From UBA9848 sp003454065 (GTDB lineage Bacteria > Spirochaetota > Spirochaetia > Sphaerochaetales > Sphaerochaetaceae), in contig CAMOXM010000091.1 of the NCBI GenBank assembly GCA_946629155.1, positions 1-5,331 on the forward strand: DNA of 5,331 nucleotides, given 5' to 3'. The translations under genes were made by a program, and so were the position numbers. Of the stretch, positions 1 to 4,962 are shown piece after piece. Below the pieces are notes generated by a model that was given only the letters and a program-made list of their open reading frames with translations, had not been told where the DNA came from and ran no database searches. Every line of letters begins with the position of its first letter. Positions within the stretch are counted from its first letter, which is position 1.

Positions 1-378
1 GATGCCTTTACGCTCACCGAGCTCTTCGAGAAGCATTTGAAAAGCAAGAACGGCGATATAACGCGCGCCGCTGTCGATACCGCAAGGGAGTGGAGGAGCG
101 ACAAGGCGCTTCGTCAGCTCGATGCCATGATGATCGCTTCGGATGGGAAGAAGATATTTCTCATGACGGGGGTCGGCGATGTGATAGAGGCTGAAGATGA
201 TGCGATCGCAATCGGCAGCGGCGGGAATTACGCGCTTGCGAGCGCTAAGACCTCGTTGTCGCTATGCAAGCAATTCGGACTGTCGCTTTCAGCAATGGAC
301 ATAGCAGTCAAGGCATTGGAAACGGCTTCTTCGCTTTGCATTTACACTAACGACAATTTCACTATTGAGGAGATATGA
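1..378 (+). CDS. hslV: HslV (ClpQ) protease subunit of the HslUV complex, 3' part only
   Basis: This is the C-terminal 125 residues of the threonine-protease subunit of the cytoplasmic ATP-dependent HslUV protease. HslV forms a double hexameric ring that degrades substrates unfolded by HslU. The reading frame is open from base 1, so the gene starts upstream. Against the usual length of about 175 residues, roughly 50 are missing, including the N-terminal catalytic Thr, so catalytic competence cannot be judged. Family signatures are visible: DAFTLTELFE at the left edge, TRAAVDTAREWRSD (residues 21-34 of the fragment), GDVIEAEDDAIAIGSGGNYA (59-78) and the C-terminal CIYTNDNFTIEEI. These match the family's ADAFTL, AIGSGGxYA and IYTNxNFTIEE patterns. 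The TGA stop lies inside the ATGATGATG start cluster of hslU, which indicates one operon with coupled translation. Identification is very secure. Confidence 0.96.
   Translation, partial: DAFTLTELFEKHLKSKNGDITRAAVDTAREWRSDKALRQLDAMMIASDGKKIFLMTGVGDVIEAEDDAIAIGSGGNYALASAKTSLSLCKQFGLSLSAMDIAVKALETASSLCIYTNDNFTIEEI
367..372 (+). promoter_or_regulatory. Ribosome binding site of hslU, inside the hslV 3' end
   Basis: GAGGAG lies inside the last codons of hslV. Three consecutive in-frame ATGs follow, at 375, 378 and 381. The gap from the motif is 2 nt to the first, 5 nt to the second and 8 nt to the third. Spacing argues against the first ATG and favours 381, with 378 possible. Confidence 0.7.
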
Positions 379-380
379 TG

Positions 381-1727
381 ATGAAGGAAGATTTGGACAA
401 AATCACGCCTAAGCAAATAGTGCAGGAGTTGGATAAATACATAATCGGACAGGATAAGGCCAAGAAAATCATAGCCGTCGCATTGCGCAACAGGCATCGC
501 AGGAAGATGCTGTCGGAGGAAATGCGCGAAGAGGTTTCGCCCAAGAACATAATCCTCATAGGAAGCACTGGGGTCGGAAAGACCGAGATAGCGAGGAGAA
601 TCTCAAAGCTTTTCAATGCGCCGTTCATCAAAGTGGAGGCGACGAAATACACGGAAGTCGGCTATGTGGGAAGGGATGTCGAATCCATGGTGAGGGATTT
701 GGTCTCGCATGCCATCAACATGGTTCGCCAGGAGGAAACGAGCAAGAACAGCGACAATATCGATTTGCTGGTGAACAAGAAAATAGCCGACATCATAATG
801 AAAGACAGGGACAAGGATCCTTATTTCAGCGGCGCAACAGCGGACAGCATAGTCGAAGATGTCGAAAAAGGCGTGTATGACGATTACAGGATAGAATTGG
901 AGACGGAAAACAAGCAGCCTCAGATAGAATTCGATCTTGTTAATCTTGGGGATATGAGCGAATTATCATCCATGATAGACAATGTGAAGGATATGATTGG
1001 AAACAGGGCAAAGTCGAAGGATAGGAAAACCTTGTCGAAAGTCAGCGTCAGGGAAGCGAAGAAGATTCTCAAGGACAGCGAGGCGGAAAAATCCCTTGAC
1101 GAGAATAAAATAAGGGAGATCGCAATCGATCGCGTCCAGAATAGCGGCATAATATTCATAGATGAAATCGATAAGATTGCGGGGAAGAACACTTCGAGCC
1201 AAGTCGATGTGTCGCGCGAAGGCGTGCAGCGAGACATACTTCCGATCGTTGAGGGCACGAAGGTGAATACCAAATTCGGCGTTGTCGATACCACGCATAT
1301 CCTGTTTATCGCCGCAGGCGCCTTCCACGTCTCGAAGCCTTCGGATCTGATCCCTGAGCTGCAGGGGAGGTTTCCGCTGAGAGTGGAGCTGGAAAGCCTG
1401 ACGGCCGATGAGTTCTATCGCATCCTCACGGAGCCTGAAAACGCTTTGATAAAGCAATATGAGGCTCTTATGAAAACGGAGAACGTCACATTGCGCTTTC
1501 ATGATGATGCCCTTAGGGAGATAAGCGCAATCGCTCAGGAAGTGAATTCGAACTTGGAGAACATAGGCGCGAGAAGATTGCATACCATACTTGAGAATCT
1601 TCTCGAAGATGTGTCCTTCAATGCCCCCGACTTATCCGGTCAGACAGTCGAGATAACATGCGACTATGTCAAGGACAAGCTGAGGGATACGGTCAAAAAC
1701 CAAGACCTTTCAGGATATATACTATAG
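381..1727 (+). CDS. hslU: HslU (ClpY) AAA+ unfoldase of the HslUV protease
   Basis: HslU is the hexameric AAA+ ATPase that unfolds substrates and threads them into HslV in the cytoplasm. Residues are numbered here from the outermost ATG at 375 (450 aa; 448 from 381; E. coli HslU is 443). The order is: N-terminal TPKQIVQELDKYIIGQDKAK (11-30); Walker A GSTGVGKT (63-70); substrate-gripping pore loop GYVG (96-99); the inserted I domain (about 110-245); Walker B IIFIDE (259-264); ELQGRFPLRVEL with the presumed arginine finger R332; sensor-2 motif GARR (398-401); and the C-terminal DLSGYIL tail, which in the family docks into HslV. All catalytic motifs are intact, so the protein should be active. 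The Walker A second position is Ser where most homologues have Pro (GPTGVGKT). The start at 381 is chosen on Shine-Dalgarno spacing; 375 and 378 are alternatives. It overlaps or abuts hslV, implying co-translation. Confidence 0.97.
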   Translation: MKEDLDKITPKQIVQELDKYIIGQDKAKKIIAVALRNRHRRKMLSEEMREEVSPKNIILIGSTGVGKTEIARRISKLFNAPFIKVEATKYTEVGYVGRDVESMVRDLVSHAINMVRQEETSKNSDNIDLLVNKKIADIIMKDRDKDPYFSGATADSIVEDVEKGVYDDYRIELETENKQPQIEFDLVNLGDMSELSSMIDNVKDMIGNRAKSKDRKTLSKVSVREAKKILKDSEAEKSLDENKIREIAIDRVQNSGIIFIDEIDKIAGKNTSSQVDVSREGVQRDILPIVEGTKVNTKFGVVDTTHILFIAAGAFHVSKPSDLIPELQGRFPLRVELESLTADEFYRILTEPENALIKQYEALMKTENVTLRFHDDALREISAIAQEVNSNLENIGARRLHTILENLLEDVSFNAPDLSGQTVEITCDYVKDKLRDTVKNQDLSGYIL

Positions 1728-1731
1728 GATT

Positions 1732-1760
1732 TTGAAAAAACCTCGGCTATGTCGTATAAT
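1732..1760 (+). promoter_or_regulatory. Near-consensus sigma70-type promoter for the FlhF-like gene
   Basis: A -35 box TTGAAA (1732-1737) is followed by exactly 17 bp and a perfect -10 box TATAAT (1755-1760). It starts 4 nt after the hslU stop codon. The expected initiation window is about 1766-1769. The only purine there is G1769, the first base of the GTG start codon of the next gene. The following gene can therefore be transcribed independently of hslVU. No terminator is visible after hslU, so read-through is also possible. Confidence 0.72.
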
Positions 1761-1768
1761 CACATTTC

Positions 1769-2734
1769 GTGAAGATCTACAAATGCGTAGCGAAAAGTCG
1801 TGAGGATGCGATTTCAGAAGCGATTCGCAAATACGGAGTTGACATACAAGTCGTCTGCGAGAGGGAATTCCTCTACGGGCTTTTCAATAGGAAATGGATC
1901 GAGATCAGCTTTTTCCTCAAAAGCGCGGATGATGTCGGAGACGAGGCCAAATATGTCTCTTCCGATCGCTTGAACAAGGTTTTCGCGGCGAATAGGATTA
2001 TCAGATTCCTTTCGGAAAACGAGTTTTCGCCCGATGCGATCGAATACGTGCTCGATAGGTTCTATTCTGATGCGTCAGAGGGGAAAGGTCTGGTTTCGAT
2101 ATCCGCTGTAAATGATTTTCTTTCGGGCGAATTGACCGGAATGTTCAGGATCTCATGCTTCTCATCCGATTCCAAATGGAGCGCGTCGCATGATTCCGGC
2201 CCTGTGATAGTCGCCTCTCCGTTCGAGTTCGACAGAAGCAGGTTTCTATCTCGTCTGGCTTCTCGAATGCGCGACGCTTCAGCTGTCGCAAATAGGATCG
2301 TCATTGCGAATATCGGTCGCAGCGATTCGTGCGAATCCGCTGCGATCAAGACGGAGCAAGTGTCGGATTTGGACGGATTGCAACGTTTGCACGACGGGCT
2401 GGACGGGGAGCTGATGATAGTCAACATCGGATGCGAAAGGTTCGGCGACGACAGATATGCCGCCGAGGTTGCGGAAGTGCTGTCATCGAGTCCGAAGGAT
2501 TCTCTTCTCGTTTTGCTGCCGTCTTATGCGAAAGCTTCCAAAGCTATCGAATCCATCGGCGATCGTTCCGTTTCGGGGATGGCGTGGACGCTTATGTCAG
2601 GCGGCGATAGGATAGGAGGCATGGTTTCGATCAGTCTTGCCACCGGAATCAGAAACGCCTATTTCGATTATGCCGGCGGAATGTTGGAATGCGATGAGAA
2701 AACGCTGCTTCGCCATTGCTCGGTCGTCTTGTAA
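1769..2734 (+). CDS. FlhF-like protein with a degenerate SRP-type GTPase domain (probable pseudo-GTPase)
   Basis: This 321-residue soluble protein has no signal peptide or membrane segment. It aligns collinearly, from memory of the family, with spirochaetal FlhF, the SRP-family GTPase that sets flagellar position and number. Residues 1-50 (KSREDAISEAIRKYG, then YGLFNRKWIEISFF) match the FlhF N-terminal region. Residues 74-127 (IIRFLSENEFSPDAIEYVLD onward) match the helical N domain. Residues 146-310 follow the G domain, but its motifs are gone. SPFEFDRS (150-157) replaces the P-loop GPTGVGKT. VNIG (218-221) replaces VDTxG. TLMSGG (274-279) replaces TKLDET, and the following RIGG resembles the family's RVG. 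GTP binding therefore looks unlikely. Homology begins at the first residues, supporting the GTG start although there is no Shine-Dalgarno. The frame is intact with spirochaete-like codons, so it is not an obvious pseudogene. Its function is unknown; a scaffold or partner at the cell pole is speculation. Confidence 0.78.
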   Translation: MKIYKCVAKSREDAISEAIRKYGVDIQVVCEREFLYGLFNRKWIEISFFLKSADDVGDEAKYVSSDRLNKVFAANRIIRFLSENEFSPDAIEYVLDRFYSDASEGKGLVSISAVNDFLSGELTGMFRISCFSSDSKWSASHDSGPVIVASPFEFDRSRFLSRLASRMRDASAVANRIVIANIGRSDSCESAAIKTEQVSDLDGLQRLHDGLDGELMIVNIGCERFGDDRYAAEVAEVLSSSPKDSLLVLLPSYAKASKAIESIGDRSVSGMAWTLMSGGDRIGGMVSISLATGIRNAYFDYAGGMLECDEKTLLRHCSVVL

Positions 2735-2757
2735 AAACCGCTGAAAAACTGTAAGAT
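2729..2757 (+). promoter_or_regulatory. Possible sigma70-type promoter for the dpaL unit
   Basis: TTGTAA (2729-2734) overlaps the stop codon of the FlhF-like gene. It is followed by 17 bp and TAAGAT (2752-2757). Each box matches 4 of 6 consensus bases. The predicted start falls at about 2763-2764, exactly where the structured leader element begins. The match is modest; the spacing and the coincidence with the element are what make it worth listing. Confidence 0.42.
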
Positions 2758-2762
2758 ATTCA

Positions 2763-2835
2763 AGGGCGCTTCTAAAAACCTCATAGCCTGATTTCGCCTG
2801 ATGCCTTTCGGGCATTTGGTCTCCACAAGCGCCCT
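2763..2835 (+). promoter_or_regulatory. Structured leader element upstream of dpaL (candidate cis-regulatory RNA or small dispersed repeat)
   Basis: A perfect 9-bp inverted repeat, AGGGCGCTT (2763-2771) and AAGCGCCCT (2827-2835), can close a stem around 55 nt. Inside is a hairpin, ATGCC (2801-2805), loop TTTCG, GGCAT (2811-2815). It can be extended outward by G2800-T2816 and, past a T-T mismatch, by CC (2797-2798) with GG (2818-2819). No U-run follows the outer stem, so it is not a typical intrinsic terminator. It lies between the possible dpaL promoter and the dpaL ribosome site, as a leader RNA would. Within it GGTCTCC (2818-2824) could instead pair, partly by wobble, with GGGGATT (2854-2860), which includes part of the Shine-Dalgarno. 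I recognise no known riboswitch class. The terminal inverted repeat would also fit a MITE-like repeat, although no target duplication is seen. Confidence 0.5.
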
Positions 2836-2851
2836 AAAAGGTTATAAGAGC

Positions 2852-2857
2852 GAGGGG
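2852..2857 (+). promoter_or_regulatory. Ribosome binding site of dpaL
   Basis: GAGGGG lies just upstream of the ATG at 2862; the GAGG core is separated from it by 6 nt. This fixes the start of dpaL. Confidence 0.75.
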
Positions 2858-2861
2858 ATTT

Positions 2862-4151
2862 ATGAAATTACCTGAAAACGAAGTGTATGTTTCCAAAGAT
2901 TCCGATTACAAGTGGATTGTCAGGAAATTCGAGAAAAAGGATTATTCCGTCAGCGGGAAGATGTTTTCCGTGGATATAGCGAGGACGGCGCGAAAATTTC
3001 ACAGGCAAATACCCGGATATAGGGTTTCGCCTCTTATATGCCTGCCTCATCTTTCGTCAATGCTCGGAGTCGATAGCATTTGGATAAAGAACGAAGCGGT
3101 CAGGCTGGAGCTGAACAGTTTCAAGGTCATGGGAGGTTCTTTTGCCGTATATCGTCTCATACAGAAGAAGCTCGGTTTGAGCGATGATGAGATGAGCTAT
3201 GAATACCTGATGTCCAAGGAATGCAAGAAAGCTTTGGGCAACATGGTTTTCGCTTCGGCCACGGATGGCAATCATGGCAAGGGCCTTGCATGGATAACCA
3301 ATAAACTCGGATACAAATGCCATATTTACGTCCATAGCGCGACCAGCAAGCCGAGAATCAAGGCAATAGAGAATTACGGAGCCAAGGTCAAAGTGGTCAA
3401 AGGGAATTATGATGATGCCGTCAGGACATGTCAGGAAGATGCCGATAAGAACGGATGGCAAGTGGTTAGCGATACCTCATGGCCGGGGTATGTCGAAATA
3501 CCGACATGGATAATGCAAGGCTATAACACCATGCTTTTGGAAGCTCAGGAGCAATTTTCGTCGCAGGGAATAGTGAAGCCCACGCATGTATTCGTTCAGG
3601 CCGGAGTCGGCGCCATGGCGGCCAGCGTCATCGGGTTCTATAGCGCGCTTTTCAAGGAGGAATCCCCTAAATTCGTCGTGGTGGAGCCGGAAAAAGCGGC
3701 ATGCTTGTATGAAACCGCTTTGGCTAATGACGGCAAATGCCATAGCGTTAAAGGCGATCTCGACACCATTATGGCAGGCCTTGCTTGCGGAGATCCGTCG
3801 CCAATCGCATGGGAAATCCTCGGAAGGCAGACGGACGTGTTCGTTCGGGTTCCGGATTATATCGCGGCCAGAGGGATGAGGATTCTCGCAACGCCGATCG
3901 GCGACGACCCGTTCATAATTTCCGGAGAGAGCGGCGCCGCAGGTCTCGGAGCATTTTACGGCATCATGTCGGATGTCGCCGACAAGAGCGCGCAGTCGTT
4001 CATCGAACAGCTCAAAGAGCAGCTTGGAATCAATGCGGACAGCAAGATCCTGTTCATAAACACCGAAGGGAACACGGATCCGATAAGTTTCAGGCAGATT
4101 ATTTGGGATGGAATGAATCCCGTTCCTGAAAGATTTCGGACGGAAAGATAA
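2862..4151 (+). CDS. dpaL: 2,3-diaminopropionate ammonia-lyase (DpaL/YgeX), PLP-dependent
   Basis: This 429-residue cytoplasmic fold-type II PLP enzyme should convert 2,3-diaminopropionate to pyruvate and two ammonia (EC 4.3.1.15). Visible motifs are: ELNSFKVMGGSFA (83-95) with the PLP lysine K88 (E. coli Lys77); SATDGNHGKGLAW (132-144), with D135 matching the Asp proposed as the base acting on the D-isomer; SDTSWPGYVEIPTWIMQGY (203-221); the glycine-rich cofactor-phosphate loop QAGVGAMA (246-253); GLACGDPSP (306-314); and ISGESGAAGLG (353-363). C281 and C309 sit where E. coli DpaL has its structural disulfide pair. The enzyme is about 30 residues longer than E. coli YgeX (398), partly at the N-terminus. 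All expected active-site segments are present, so it should be active. Threonine dehydratase and cysteine synthase relatives are less likely given the TDGNHG and TWIMQGY signatures. It lies 5 nt upstream of the next gene, probably in one transcript, and is preceded by its own promoter-like and structured leader sequences. Confidence 0.94.
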   Translation: MKLPENEVYVSKDSDYKWIVRKFEKKDYSVSGKMFSVDIARTARKFHRQIPGYRVSPLICLPHLSSMLGVDSIWIKNEAVRLELNSFKVMGGSFAVYRLIQKKLGLSDDEMSYEYLMSKECKKALGNMVFASATDGNHGKGLAWITNKLGYKCHIYVHSATSKPRIKAIENYGAKVKVVKGNYDDAVRTCQEDADKNGWQVVSDTSWPGYVEIPTWIMQGYNTMLLEAQEQFSSQGIVKPTHVFVQAGVGAMAASVIGFYSALFKEESPKFVVVEPEKAACLYETALANDGKCHSVKGDLDTIMAGLACGDPSPIAWEILGRQTDVFVRVPDYIAARGMRILATPIGDDPFIISGESGAAGLGAFYGIMSDVADKSAQSFIEQLKEQLGINADSKILFINTEGNTDPISFRQIIWDGMNPVPERFRTER

Positions 4152-4156
4152 AGAAT

Positions 4157-4849
4157 ATGAGCGTTGAATTTAATATCACGCTGACCAAGCCGGATCTTGA
4201 AGTTTCGGAAAGCGACGACGAAGCGTTTGAATTGGTCATAAGCGGCGGAAGCATGAACGTGTCCGGAATCGATTTCCTTTACGGGTATTATCCGGCTCTA
4301 AGTCGTGTCGTAGAAAAGGTGAATGTCTTTTTGAATGATGAAAGCGGAAAGAACGACAAGAGCGTTTTCGAAGTCCTGTCGAATATCGATTATTTCGCCG
4401 AGTTTTCCAATTCCAAGTTCGTTCATGCGGATTCGAGGCTTTGCTTGAAATACGGCGAGCAATACATGGTCGTCGGCACGATCGACGAGGAATACGGAGA
4501 GACTGACGGTTGCAAGGGCTATTATCTGAAAACGGATCCTAAGATGGAGAATATTGCGAGTGATGCCCTCAAGGTCGTCGTTTATGCCGATACGAGACAG
4601 AATCTAATTGTCGGAAGAAAATATCTACTGACGACATACGTGAGGAAAATCGCTCCTTTTGCTCTAGAGTTCACGGTGAATAAATGCGCTTTATTCGAAG
4701 GCGATGCCTCCGACGGGCAGGAAGATCGCAAATTCAAGGAATTGGTGGACATTCTTTCGGTCAAAGACGACGGAAGGCTGGTCACGATTTTGGAAAAGGA
4801 AGAAGTGGATTTGAAAGTCAGAAGAATGAAGGCGAAGAGCGGTTCTTGA
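4157..4849 (+). CDS. Uncharacterised acidic protein with an OB-fold-like segment
   Basis: I do not recognise this 230-residue protein. It starts 5 nt after the dpaL stop. GGAAAG (4142-4147), inside the end of dpaL, is the only Shine-Dalgarno-like sequence, so translation is probably coupled. There is no signal peptide, lipobox or hydrophobic segment, and the N-terminal half is rich in Asp and Glu, pointing to a soluble cytoplasmic protein. Residues 97-182 alternate strands and turns in the order of a small OB barrel: LKYGEQYMVVGTID (97-110), GYYLKTD (121-127), ALKVVVYAD (137-145), NLIVGRKYLLTTYVRKI (149-165) and ALEFTVNKCALFEG (169-182). This resembles tRNA_anti-like OB domains but is a weak inference from pattern alone. 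The C-terminus (from 190) is charged and probably helical, ending in a basic KVRRMKAK tail. Pairing with dpaL suggests shared expression, not necessarily shared function. Confidence 0.85.
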   Translation: MSVEFNITLTKPDLEVSESDDEAFELVISGGSMNVSGIDFLYGYYPALSRVVEKVNVFLNDESGKNDKSVFEVLSNIDYFAEFSNSKFVHADSRLCLKYGEQYMVVGTIDEEYGETDGCKGYYLKTDPKMENIASDALKVVVYADTRQNLIVGRKYLLTTYVRKIAPFALEFTVNKCALFEGDASDGQEDRKFKELVDILSVKDDGRLVTILEKEEVDLKVRRMKAKSGS

Positions 4850-4874
4850 ATTTTATGAGGGATATTGATAATAT
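4846..4874 (+). promoter_or_regulatory. Weak candidate promoter for the BMP lipoprotein gene
   Basis: TTGAAT (4846-4851), 17 bp, then TAATAT (4869-4874), each matching 4 of 6 consensus bases. The region is AT-rich compared with the genes. The 113-nt gap 4850-4962 is long enough for a promoter and leader, but this particular match is only modest. I see no convincing terminator or stable hairpin in the gap. Confidence 0.28.
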
Positions 4875-4949
4875 TAACGCAATAAGTGAGCAAGCGGTTG
4901 AATTGTCTTTGCGCAGAGGGCGTTTTTGCGTTTTGCTCTGGTTTTTCTT

Positions 4950-4956
4950 GAGGGGG
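4950..4956 (+). promoter_or_regulatory. Strong ribosome binding site of the BMP lipoprotein gene
   Basis: GAGGGGG ends 6 nt before the ATG at 4963. It selects this ATG over the in-frame ATG at 4855, which has no comparable motif at a suitable distance. A signal peptide begins directly at 4963. Confidence 0.75.
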
Positions 4957-4962
4957 AAATAT

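Noticed and set aside
966..1583. Long minus-strand open frame inside hslU (205 codons).
   Set aside because: It lies wholly within a conserved gene on the other strand, has no recognisable domain and is explained by the codon pattern of hslU.
1769..2734. Calling the FlhF-like gene a pseudogene.
   Set aside because: There is no frameshift or internal stop, codon use resembles its neighbours, and a good promoter precedes it. Loss of motifs with an intact frame fits a pseudoenzyme better.
2763..2835. Intrinsic terminator for the FlhF-like gene.
   Set aside because: The closing stem is strong, but the loop is 55 nt and no U-run follows on the + strand. The reverse strand has none either.
3785..4129. 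Plus-strand open frame in another phase inside dpaL.
   Set aside because: It is Arg-rich and low in information, with no ribosome site, and is a shadow of the well-supported dpaL frame.
2862..4151. Annotating the PLP enzyme as threonine dehydratase, threonine synthase or cysteine synthase.
   Set aside because: The NSFKVMGGSFA, ATDGNHGKG, IPTWIMQGY and GLACGDPSP stretches match diaminopropionate ammonia-lyase specifically.
4911..4931. Possible terminator hairpin GCGCA/TGCGT followed by T-rich sequence between the 230-residue gene and the BMP gene.
   Set aside because: The stem has only 5 pairs, one a G-T wobble, around an 11-nt loop, and the T tract lies mostly in the loop. It is too weak to call.
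4855..4962. In-frame upstream ATG at 4855 that would extend the BMP lipoprotein by 36 residues with no stop codon.
   Set aside because: The ATG at 4963 has a strong GAGGGGG site and begins a typical lipoprotein signal peptide. The extension would put charged residues and a second hydrophobic patch before it, and it has no good ribosome site.
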